Origin: JBEVEP01 sp040512755
GTDB taxonomy: Bacteria; Pseudomonadota; Alphaproteobacteria; Rhizobiales; Rhizobiaceae
Assembly: GCA_040512755.1 (NCBI GenBank)
Contig: JBEVEP010000048.1
Span: 1 to 17,410, forward strand
Length of the DNA stretch: 17,410 nucleotides
Reading direction: 5' to 3'
The translations under genes were made by a program, and so were the position numbers. Shown in pieces: positions 1 to 6,226 of the stretch. Every line of letters starts with the position of its first letter. The stretch's first letter is position 1. The notes under the pieces are model-generated. The model searched no databases. It was given only the letters and a program-made list of their open reading frames with translations, and had not been told where the DNA came from.

Positions 1-129
1 CGCGACCGAGGCTCCCGCTTGCCACTCGGCTTGCCTGTTGAGAAACTCCTCATCGTACCGGATGACCGCCGGGCAAGTCCCGGTAAGGCAGAAAGTGCGA
101 TCCATCCATTCTCGCCGGGAGTTGAAGCG

Positions 130-951
130 ATGACGATATTCAAAACGAAAGACGGCACGCAGATTTACTACAACGACTGGGGCAAGGGGCAGGCGGTTGT
201 CTTCAGCCATGGCTGGCCGCTCACTGCCGACGCTTTCGAGGACCAGATGTTGTTCCTCGCTGAGCGTGGCTACCGCTGCATCGCACACGACCGCCGCGGT
301 CATGGCCGCTCCAGTCAGCCTTGGCACGGCAACGACATGGACACCTACGCCGACGACCTTGCGGAGCTTGTCGAACATCTCGACCTCACCGACGCAATTC
401 ATGTCGGCCACTCCACAGGAGGTGGCGAGGTCACACGCTATATAGGCAGGCACGGCACGAAACGCGTGGCCAAGGCCGTGCTGATCGACGCGGTTCCTCC
501 GGTTATGGTCAAAAGCGACAAGAATCCTAACGGTACGCCGCTAGAGGTGTTCGATCAGATCAGGGCCAACGTTCTGGCCGATCGCTCTCAATTCTTCAAG
601 GAACTCACATTACCGTTCTACGGCTACAATCGGCCGGGTGCCAAAATATCGGAAGGCGTCCGCAACTCCTTCTGGTTGCAGGGGATGATGGCGGGGCTGC
701 CGGCTTCGTACTTTTGCGTCAAGGCATTTTCGGAGACCGATCTGACCGAAGATCTGAAACGGATCGATGTGCCGACGCTGATCCTCCACGGTGACGACGA
801 CCAGATTGTTCCGTTCGCCGCGTCGGGGGCGCTGTCGGCCAAGATTGTCAAAGACGCACGATTGAAAGTCTACAAGGGCGGCTCCCACGGCGTGTGCACA
901 ACCCAGAAGGACGAGGTCAACGCTGACCTGCTCGATTTCATCAAGGCCTGA
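130..951 (+). CDS. Alpha/beta hydrolase, non-heme chloroperoxidase/esterase type
   Basis: A 273-residue cytoplasmic alpha/beta-hydrolase of the non-heme haloperoxidase-like esterase group, which hydrolyses esters and can perhydrolyse short acids; the true substrate is unknown. Seen in the sequence: oxyanion-hole region SHGWPL (26-31), the nucleophile elbow GHSTGG with Ser95, the acid residue in HGDDDQIVP (Asp224 is the likely one) and the catalytic His253 in GGSHG. Length is normal for the family. The ATG at 130 is preferred over an in-frame upstream start at 19 because GGGAG lies 8 nt before it and because the conserved fold begins immediately after (TIFKTKDGTQIYYNDWG); the extra 37 upstream residues resemble no domain. 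It ends 14 nt before the stop of the convergent cyclase gene, so the two transcripts probably meet here. No functional link to the rest of the window is visible. Confidence 0.93.
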   Translation: MTIFKTKDGTQIYYNDWGKGQAVVFSHGWPLTADAFEDQMLFLAERGYRCIAHDRRGHGRSSQPWHGNDMDTYADDLAELVEHLDLTDAIHVGHSTGGGEVTRYIGRHGTKRVAKAVLIDAVPPVMVKSDKNPNGTPLEVFDQIRANVLADRSQFFKELTLPFYGYNRPGAKISEGVRNSFWLQGMMAGLPASYFCVKAFSETDLTEDLKRIDVPTLILHGDDDQIVPFAASGALSAKIVKDARLKVYKGGSHGVCTTQKDEVNADLLDFIKA

Positions 952-964
952 CCGCCGAGGCGGA

Positions 965-2701
965 TCACTGGGGGAGGCCTGCCATGCTCAGGCCTTCCAC
1001 CAGGTGTTGGCGGTCGGCATCGCGCTTGAAGGGTTCGCGCGTCATTGTCCTTTTAATTGAAAAGTGCGGAGCCAGCCGAAGTGCCTCCTCCGCGTGCCGG
1101 CGTGCTTCAGCCCGGTCGTTCTTATACGCATGGCAAGCCGCCAAAAGAGCATGTGTCCAGCTTGAGGTTTCCTGCGAGTGAAGGATCGCCGCTATGGCCT
1201 CGTCGTATTCGTGCGCGATGAACTGGGCTATTGCGAGTGTGGGCCAATACCAGGACGGCTCAAAGAAGGGGTCGAGCTGTCGCGCCTCCTTGAGATAAAC
1301 GATGCCTTCCTCCGGTTTCCCCAAATAGCTGCAGAGAAACCCCATGCTTGCAAGCAGCGCTGATCGATTGGGGTTGAGCTCAAGCGCCTTCCTGTAGTGA
1401 TGTTCCGCCAAATCGTGCGCCCGGCTATTGAGGTAGACCAAGCCAAGTGAACTTTGGCAAACGCTGTCGTTCTCATCGAGTGCGACAGATTTCCTCGCAA
1501 GCGCCACCGCCTGTTCCAGTATGCTGTCGGGCGCGTCGAGTTCACGCTCCCACTGAATATTGAGATTGATCGCCAGAAGCGCATAGGCCCGCGCGTATCG
1601 GGGGTCCAGTTCAATTGCCTTTTCGTAGAGCATGCGCGCTTCCACCCCGGCATCGGGATCATAGAGGGGCAGGGCATCTGCCCGCAGCACGCATTCATAG
1701 GCTGCAAGACTGGCCGGTGGCTTACGCTTGGCCACCTCCGCGCCGGCGGCCTGCAGCCGGCCCACGAGCGTTGCGACGATTGTGCGGACCACCTCGTCCT
1801 GAACGGCGAAAATATCGCTTTGATCCCGGTCGAACTTCTCCGCCCACAAGTGATGGCCGGATCTGGCGTCAATGAGCTGCGCAGTGATTCTCACACGCAT
1901 CCCGATCCGGCGCACACTGCCCTCCACCAGATAATGTACGCCGAGTTCACGGCCGACCCGGACCATGTCGAGGTTGGTGCCGCGGTACTGGAAGGATGAA
2001 TTGCGCGCGAGAACCTGTATTTGCCGAAACCGGGACAGTTCCGTGATGATGTCCTCGGTGATTCCGTCACTGAAAAACTGCTGCTCCTTGTCGTCGCTCA
2101 TGTTGGCGAACGGCAGAACCGCAATCGACAATTCGTTCGATGCAGGATGTCGCCTGTCACCCGGGATGACGCTATCGCCCGACGAGCTGAAAACGCGAAC
2201 AGGAATGGCAATGTTCTTGAGCTGCTGTTCGCCGCGGTCAGTGAACGCGATGTCGATTTTGCCGCGAACTTCGTCGTGGATCTTCCCTGAAATGCAAACC
2301 CCGCCGGGTGAGGCCAAAGCTTCGAGACGCGCCGCGACATTGACGCCGTCTCCGTAGAGATCACTGTCTTCGACAATCACGTCACCAAGATTGATGCCGA
2401 TCCGAAACTCGATGCGCCGTTCTTCAGGAATATCGGCGTTACGGACGCCCATGCCACGTTGAATCTCCGCGGCGCACGCCACCGCGTCCACAGCACTTGC
2501 GAACTCGACCAGCATGCCGTCGCCGGTCAACTTGACAATACGGCCTTGGTGCTCGGCGATTTCGGTGTCGAGCAATTCCCTGCGATGGGCTTTTAGCGCA
2601 GCAAGCGTTGCGGCTTCGTCGAATCCCATGAGCCGGCTGTAACCGGCTACATCGACAGCCATGATCGCAGCGAGTCGCCGTTGGATACGTGCTTCGGCCA
2701 T
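965..2701 (-). CDS. Class III adenylate/guanylate cyclase with TolB-like and TPR regions
   Basis: A 578-residue soluble nucleotide cyclase. The N-terminal catalytic domain (about 8-170) has the full class III set: metal-binding Asp17 (VDVAGYS) and Asp61 (KLTGDG), purine-binding Lys57 and Asp114, and transition-state Asn121 and Arg125 (NVAAR). The spacing (K-x3-D, D-x6-N, N-x3-R) fits an active adenylate cyclase such as Rv1625c. A linker leads to a TolB-N-like segment starting near residue 192 (AVLPFANMSDD, then FFSDGITEDIITELS), followed by an alpha-helical TPR-type region to the C-terminus (about 330-560). This architecture is common in Mesorhizobium and Bradyrhizobium. No membrane segment or signal peptide is seen, so sensing is probably through the TPR part. 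The start is ATG, with GAGGA about 11 nt upstream. It is divergent from the L,D-transpeptidase gene. The ligand and output are unknown. Confidence 0.93.
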   Translation of the reverse strand: MAEARIQRRLAAIMAVDVAGYSRLMGFDEAATLAALKAHRRELLDTEIAEHQGRIVKLTGDGMLVEFASAVDAVACAAEIQRGMGVRNADIPEERRIEFRIGINLGDVIVEDSDLYGDGVNVAARLEALASPGGVCISGKIHDEVRGKIDIAFTDRGEQQLKNIAIPVRVFSSSGDSVIPGDRRHPASNELSIAVLPFANMSDDKEQQFFSDGITEDIITELSRFRQIQVLARNSSFQYRGTNLDMVRVGRELGVHYLVEGSVRRIGMRVRITAQLIDARSGHHLWAEKFDRDQSDIFAVQDEVVRTIVATLVGRLQAAGAEVAKRKPPASLAAYECVLRADALPLYDPDAGVEARMLYEKAIELDPRYARAYALLAINLNIQWERELDAPDSILEQAVALARKSVALDENDSVCQSSLGLVYLNSRAHDLAEHHYRKALELNPNRSALLASMGFLCSYLGKPEEGIVYLKEARQLDPFFEPSWYWPTLAIAQFIAHEYDEAIAAILHSQETSSWTHALLAACHAYKNDRAEARRHAEEALRLAPHFSIKRTMTREPFKRDADRQHLVEGLSMAGLPQ

Positions 2702-2922
2702 TGGGCTTGACGTCCTCGAATAGCACAGGACGAGTTATTTTAGTCAACTGCGCACCGGAGTCTATCACGCCGCGTCAGTGTCGATAGCGTGGCGTAGGCG
2801 CAACAACAAAGGCTCCTGACATATTCTCGTCGTTCTTCAGCGCAACATCCAGACTTGGCCTTGCGGGTCTTAGAGTGTTAAGAGTGGGCTAATATTGTAA
2901 TCAACCAGTCTGACGGGGACAC
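2702..2922. other. Divergent intergenic region between cyclase and L,D-transpeptidase genes
   Basis: This 221-bp stretch must hold the upstream signals of both divergent genes. Just before the transpeptidase ATG there is a purine run GGGGA (spacing about 3-5 nt). A TAATATT element lies near 2890 but no -35 hexamer sits at a convincing distance, so no promoter is called. No ORF or strong inverted repeat was seen. Confidence 0.4.
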
Positions 2923-3519
2923 ATGAACGGTGACAAGATTACGCGCCGCGGTTTGCTGCTTGGCGGCCTGACTTTTGCGGTTGCTGGTTGCACTTCCACG
3001 CTGGAACAGGTGACCGCACCGCTTTCGTACGCACTTCCGGAACACCCTCCGGTGGATTCGCGCTTCAAGCGTCAACGCGTACAGTATTCCGGTCCCGAGG
3101 TGCCGGGAACGATCGTGGTCAATACGTCGGAAAGGTTCCTCTACGCCGTCGAGCCGGATGGCTGGGCGACACGTTACGGCGTCGGCGTCGGCGAGAACGG
3201 GCTGACGTTCAAGGGCACAGCGGTAGTCGGCCGAAAGTCGGACTGGCCAGCTTGGACGCCTACCGCAAGCATGCTGAAACGCAAACCTCACTTGGCGGAA
3301 TACGCTGGGGGTGTCCCTGGCGGACCAAACAATCCGCTCGGCGCCAGGGCTCTTTACCTCTACCGCGGTGGGCATGACAGCATGTTCCGTGTGCATGGCA
3401 CGAACGAACCATGGACCATCGGCAGGGAGGTGTCGAACGGGTGCATCCGAATGACGAATGATGACATCATCGACCTCTACGGCCGTACGCCGGTTGGAAC
3501 GGACGTTTTGGTAATCTAA
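2923..3519 (+). CDS. L,D-transpeptidase (YkuD domain), Tat/lipoprotein signal
   Basis: A 198-residue periplasmic YkuD-family enzyme, expected to make 3-3 peptidoglycan crosslinks or to attach proteins to meso-diaminopimelate. The N-terminus carries a twin-arginine-like motif (TRRGLLLGG, 7-15) and a lipobox VAGC with Cys23, so it may be a Tat-exported lipoprotein. The YkuD domain starts near residue 60 (GTIVVNTSERFLYAVEPDG, 62-80). Its catalytic signature is complete: His158 in VHGT, then SNGCIRM with Ser171, Gly173 and nucleophile Cys174. The start ATG follows CGGGGACAC, a short-spaced ribosome site. A 6-bp hairpin follows the stop, and the downstream neighbours are two lipoprotein genes, consistent with an envelope module. 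Family assignment is very secure; the choice between crosslinking and protein attachment cannot be read from the sequence. Confidence 0.95.
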   Translation: MNGDKITRRGLLLGGLTFAVAGCTSTLEQVTAPLSYALPEHPPVDSRFKRQRVQYSGPEVPGTIVVNTSERFLYAVEPDGWATRYGVGVGENGLTFKGTAVVGRKSDWPAWTPTASMLKRKPHLAEYAGGVPGGPNNPLGARALYLYRGGHDSMFRVHGTNEPWTIGREVSNGCIRMTNDDIIDLYGRTPVGTDVLVI

Positions 3520-3524
3520 AATTT

Positions 3525-3540
3525 ACGGTTGTGTAACCGT
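3525..3540 (+). terminator. Small stem-loop after the L,D-transpeptidase gene
   Basis: ACGGTT-GTGT-AACCGT forms a perfect 6-bp stem with a 4-nt loop, extendable by a wobble and one A-T pair. It begins five bases after the stop codon. No run of T follows, so intrinsic termination is uncertain; it may be only an mRNA 3' stabiliser. Confidence 0.25.
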
Positions 3541-3636
3541 GATAGCCCGAAGACAACGGATAGTTGAATTGCATCACGTCTTACCACCTAAAAAGCGATT
3601 ATCTGAAGTCAATCTGGCTATCGACTGTGACATTCT

Positions 3637-3647
3637 TGCACTAGACC
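3637..3647 (+). repeat. Direct repeat TGCACTAGACC, copy 1
   Basis: This exact 11-bp match to 3936-3946 lies 95 bp before the start of the 46-residue lipoprotein gene. The second copy precedes the next lipoprotein gene. It may be a shared upstream element or a short duplication; the role is unknown. Confidence 0.4.
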
Positions 3648-3742
3648 TTCGCGCAGTTCACCCTATCTTGGGCTAGTCCACGAGATTTGTGGACCGTGCT
3701 TCCGAAAGTACCGTTTCCGCCTGTGGGGAAAGGATTGATTTG

Positions 3743-3883
3743 ATGAGCAGACTTTTAATCGCAGTGGTTGCCGCGCTCGCCGTTGCCAGCCTTAGTGGCT
3801 GTGGAACGATGGGCAAAGGCAAGGGGAAGGCTCCGCCGCCGGTAGAACCCGCGCCGGTAGAGGCTGCGCCAATCACCAAGTAG
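3743..3883 (+). CDS. Very small proline-rich lipoprotein with C-terminal lysine
   Basis: A 46-residue protein with a clear lipoprotein signal: basic start (MSRLL), hydrophobic stretch (residues 4-17) and lipobox LSGC with Cys20. The mature part is only 27 residues: a Gly/Lys run (GKGKGK, 24-29), then a Pro/Glu/Ala segment (PPPVEPAPVEAAP) ending in ITK. The ATG at 3743 is chosen because GGGGAAAGGA lies just upstream; an in-frame earlier start at 3689 would place 18 residues before the signal peptide. It has no recognised domain. It could be an alphaproteobacterial lipoprotein of the LptM/YifL kind, which also carry a GCG lipobox, but the usual KGPL after the cysteine is missing. Its closeness to an L,D-transpeptidase and its terminal lysine invite comparison with Braun lipoprotein (inference). 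It has the stem-loop at 3899-3926 behind it. Confidence 0.75.
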   Translation: MSRLLIAVVAALAVASLSGCGTMGKGKGKAPPPVEPAPVEAAPITK

Positions 3884-3898
3884 GGGGTAAGCTCCTAT

Positions 3899-3926
3899 GG
3901 AGGAAGGGCCACCCAGCCCTTCCTCC
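3899..3926 (+). terminator. Perfect 11-bp stem-loop after the small lipoprotein gene
   Basis: GGAGGAAGGGC (3899-3909) pairs perfectly with GCCCTTCCTCC (3916-3926) around a 6-nt loop. It starts 15 nt after the lipoprotein stop codon. The following bases (AAGTATAACT) contain no T tract, so it is either a weak or factor-assisted terminator or a 3' stability element. The left arm would also sequester an anti-SD-complementary GGAGG sequence. Confidence 0.5.
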
Positions 3927-3935
3927 AAGTATAAC

Positions 3936-3946
3936 TGCACTAGACC
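3936..3946 (+). repeat. Direct repeat TGCACTAGACC, copy 2
   Basis: This is identical to 3637-3647, 299 bp further on, and lies 32 bp before the start of the second lipoprotein gene, just downstream of TATAAC. No binding factor can be named. Confidence 0.4.
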
Positions 3947-3978
3947 GGCTTCTGGTCTGGGCTCATCGGAGTTCGCGA

Positions 3979-4626
3979 ATGGGACGAGCGATGACGCTGG
4001 TAAGTGGCCGTTCAGTGATTGCGATTTGGCTTGTGCTTTTGTTGGCTGGATGTCAGTCGGATGACCTTCCGCCTCAGCCCGGCTATGTGTCATACGGCCC
4101 GGACCGCGCTGCCGTGGTTTCGCCGTCGGTGACGGGGGCTCGCAGCGGAACGGTGGCCGCGCCAAAGGACCGCAGCTATTTCATTGAGTTCCGCTCCCGG
4201 TATGCGCTGAGCTATGGCCATACCTATGTGGTTTTCGGCCGCGTCAATGATACCGGCAAGATTGTCAATTCCGAAGTCGCGGGCCTTCATCCTGCTTCGA
4301 GCAGCGAAGTTCCGTATGTTCTTGGCCATTTCGTGCCGGTGCCAGCCGAAACCGGGTGGAGCGACGGTGATTTGGAAGAAACTTACAGATCAGCGAGCTG
4401 GCGCGTGATGCTGAGCGAATCCGAATACAGGGATGTCGTCGCGCAAATACGAAAACTGCAGGAGAGTTCACCGGTCTGGCAAGCTTCGGTTTACAATTGC
4501 AACGCCTTTACGGGGGACATCGCTCGCTCCATGGGATACAAGATTCCGTCGAAATATCTCAGGCCGCAGCAGTTCATCACCAAGCTTCGAGAGATGAATA
4601 GCGGTTCGGCAAGCTCGGCGGGTTAG
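3979..4626 (+). CDS. Lipoprotein with possible permuted papain-like (DUF4105/LRAT-like) domain
   Basis: A 215-residue exported protein of no firmly recognised family. It has a lipoprotein signal: hydrophobic segment (13-23) and lipobox LAGC with Cys25. The body contains GHTYVVFGRV (80-89, His81), VAGLHP (100-105), a second GHFVPVPAETG (116-126), and near the end YNCNAFTGDIARSMG (172-186, Cys174). The order His early, NC-x-F late is that of permuted NlpC/P60-like proteins (LRAT, YiiX and DUF4105/Lnb N-terminal domains), which act as amidases, transferases or thioesterases on lipids or peptides. This is inference from motifs only. The ATG at 3979 has GGAG 7 nt upstream; an in-frame ATG at 3991 is a possible alternative and keeps the lipobox. 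It follows the small lipoprotein gene in the same direction. Confidence 0.85.
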   Translation: MGRAMTLVSGRSVIAIWLVLLLAGCQSDDLPPQPGYVSYGPDRAAVVSPSVTGARSGTVAAPKDRSYFIEFRSRYALSYGHTYVVFGRVNDTGKIVNSEVAGLHPASSSEVPYVLGHFVPVPAETGWSDGDLEETYRSASWRVMLSESEYRDVVAQIRKLQESSPVWQASVYNCNAFTGDIARSMGYKIPSKYLRPQQFITKLREMNSGSASSAG

Positions 4627-4740
4627 ATGCCCGGCTTTGACGCTCACCATCGAAGAACTCTGGAGAATACCCCGCGGGGCCGGTCACTAGCGGCGCCGGC
4701 TGGTGTGCGGGATACGGTAACAACAGATCGGTGACGTCGG

Positions 4741-5334
4741 GTGGGCATTGGGGTGGCTTCCATTGGAAAGATCATGTGGCTTCTGGGCATTATCGCCTGG
4801 TACGCCATTCGATATCCTTTCGAGCGTCGAGCCAGACGCTCCCGCGTTGTCAGCAATAGGCGTTCACGCTCGGACTTCGCTGGCCTTGCCTCCGCCCTCT
4901 TTGGAATGGCGGTTCTACCTGCGTTCTACGTCGCGTCCGGCATCCCCGAATCAGCCGATTATCCTGCCCGCTTATGGGCAGTCATCCTCGGAGCAATTAT
5001 TTTCGGCACCGCGCTATGGCTTTTCCGCGTGTCGCACAAAATGCTGGGTCGAAACTGGTCGATAACACTTGAGATTCGCGAGCAGCACAGACTGGTCTCA
5101 TCGGGCCCATACGCGCTGGTGCGCCACCCGATGTACACTTCATTTTTCCTGATGGCAGTGGGGCAGGCTTTCCTGCTTTCGAATTGGGCCGTAGGGCTGG
5201 GGGGCCTGATTGGTTTTGCGTTACTTTTTTTCCTGCGGGTGGATAAGGAAGAGCGTATGATGCTGGAGAATTTCGGCCCAGAGTATCGCGACTATATGGA
5301 GCGAACAAAAAGACTAATCCCATACATTTACTAG
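4741..5334 (+). CDS. Isoprenylcysteine carboxyl methyltransferase (ICMT/PEMT-like) family protein
   Basis: A 197-residue integral-membrane methyltransferase-family protein. It shows hydrophobic segments near 8-22, 47-65, 80-96 and 130-165. The signature is typical: LGRNWS (102-107), then L-x-IREQHRLVSSGPYALVRHPMY (110-131), which forms the S-adenosylmethionine site, and the C-terminal EERMM...FGPEY-x2-YM with RLIPYIY. Bacterial members methylate small lipophilic or membrane-bound acceptors; few have known substrates. The start is uncertain: GTG 4741 gives the natural length but has no clear ribosome site, while ATG 4774, with GGAAAG close upstream, would remove 11 residues and start directly in the first membrane segment. 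The gene stops 10 nt before the acyltransferase start, so the pair is almost certainly co-transcribed and may act on one product. Confidence 0.9.
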   Translation: MGIGVASIGKIMWLLGIIAWYAIRYPFERRARRSRVVSNRRSRSDFAGLASALFGMAVLPAFYVASGIPESADYPARLWAVILGAIIFGTALWLFRVSHKMLGRNWSITLEIREQHRLVSSGPYALVRHPMYTSFFLMAVGQAFLLSNWAVGLGGLIGFALLFFLRVDKEERMMLENFGPEYRDYMERTKRLIPYIY

Positions 5335-5344
5335 AGGCTCTGTG

Positions 5345-6121
5345 ATGAGAGGCCGCGCGCTCAAGCTGTCGGCGCCTCGACGCCTTGTCTGCGACCTGAT
5401 GCGATTCTCCATCGGGGTGCCAAGGATCACGGTGCAGCGCCAGATGACCCTCGGGCCGCTGCTTAAAGCGCGCTCCGGGTTGAAGACCAGGCCGTCGTGG
5501 GCAGCCATCTTCCTGAAAGGATATGCCCTCCTTTCACGAGAAGTTCCCGAGCTGCGGCGCGCTTATGTCAAGTTTCCCCGGCCGCACCTCTTCGAATACC
5601 CGGTAAGCGTTGCCTCGATCGCTCATGAACGCGACTATGAAGGCGAGCGCGCCGTTTTGCTGAGTCTCATCAAGGGCCCCGAACGATTCTCGATCGCCGA
5701 GCTCGAGGCTTCAATCGACGCGGCGCGGTCCCGGCCAGTGATGGAGGTCCGTGAGTTTCGCCGCGCGTTGAAGATGGCCCAGGCGCCAGCGCCCATTCGG
5801 TGGCTGCTCATGTGGCTCGGGCTGAACATCGCGCGGCAGCGCGCGAACTATTTCGGCACCTTCCAGTTGTCGGTTTACTCCGGGCTGGGGGCAGAGTCTC
5901 TCAACCCGCTGACGCCTTTGACGACATTTCTCAACTACGGGCCGATTAGCGAGGATGGGTCAGTGAATGTGCGGATCCTCTACGATCACCGGGTGATGGA
6001 TGGAGCCAACGTTGCGCGAGCGCTGGAGAGGTTCGAAGAAATTCTGAACGGCGCCATTGCAGAAGAAGTGATCGAATCTGCTCTAGGCCGTGTGCCTGCG
6101 CATGAGGCCCCCACCGCGTAA
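5345..6121 (+). CDS. Stand-alone E2-like (2-oxoacid dehydrogenase) acyltransferase domain protein
   Basis: A 258-residue protein resembling the catalytic domain of dihydrolipoamide acyltransferases (chloramphenicol-acetyltransferase fold). The key evidence is the C-terminal active-site motif YDHRVMDGA with His215 and Asp219 (H-x3-DG), preceded by a typical core stretch (NYFGTFQLSVYSGLGA, 168-183, and FLNYGPISEDG, 195-205). There is no lipoyl domain and no E1/E3-binding domain, and no dehydrogenase genes lie nearby, so it is unlikely to be part of a 2-oxoacid complex; it probably transfers an acyl group from CoA to another acceptor. No signal peptide is seen, though WLLMWLGLNI (153-162) is hydrophobic. 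ATG 5345 has GAGG 7 nt upstream; a GTG at 5342 is adjacent and in frame. It lies in an operon with the ICMT-like gene. Confidence 0.82.
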   Translation: MRGRALKLSAPRRLVCDLMRFSIGVPRITVQRQMTLGPLLKARSGLKTRPSWAAIFLKGYALLSREVPELRRAYVKFPRPHLFEYPVSVASIAHERDYEGERAVLLSLIKGPERFSIAELEASIDAARSRPVMEVREFRRALKMAQAPAPIRWLLMWLGLNIARQRANYFGTFQLSVYSGLGAESLNPLTPLTTFLNYGPISEDGSVNVRILYDHRVMDGANVARALERFEEILNGAIAEEVIESALGRVPAHEAPTA

Positions 6122-6156
6122 CAATTCTCCCAGGTACCGAGGCGTTATGGCTGGAT

Positions 6157-6226
6157 CGGAATCGAAGGGATTCCGTTGAGACTGAACTAAGATCGTGTGG
6201 CCCGCTGCCACGATGAGTTCCAGTCT
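6157..6226. terminator. Structured region between convergent genes, probable two-way terminator
   Basis: Two inverted repeats fill the gap between convergent stops. The first is CGGAATC-GAAGG-GATTCCG (6157-6175), a perfect 7-bp stem. The second is a longer nested structure: AGACTG/CAGTCT (6179-6184 with 6221-6226) continues as AACT/AGTT with one bulged C (6220), and encloses GTGGC-CCGCT-GCCAC (6197-6211). The outer arm overlaps the stop codon of the minus-strand 2-epimerase gene. Neither hairpin is followed by a T tract, so the terminator call rests on position and pairing. Confidence 0.45.

Noticed and set aside
1..129. Upstream in-frame extension of the hydrolase from 19 and possible element at the left edge
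   Set aside because: The extension has no domain or ribosome site, and no repeat or RNA structure was recognised in this short stretch.
130..951. Possible vanadium or heme haloperoxidase function for the hydrolase
   Set aside because: The Ser-Asp-His triad identifies the cofactor-free esterase-like group; the chloroperoxidase name is historical.
1228..1872. Minus-strand frame of about 214 codons inside the cyclase gene
   Set aside because: It is an out-of-frame shadow of the TPR region; the Trp/Ser/Arg-rich translation has no recognisable motif.
4670..4679. CCCCGCGGGG palindrome between the second lipoprotein and the ICMT-like gene
   Set aside because: It is ten bases of pure GC with no loop or T tract, which is common by chance in GC-rich DNA and not enough to call a terminator.
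5345..6121. Component of a pyruvate or branched-chain dehydrogenase complex
   Set aside because: There is no lipoyl domain, no peripheral subunit-binding domain and no E1 or E3 genes nearby; only the acyltransferase core is present.
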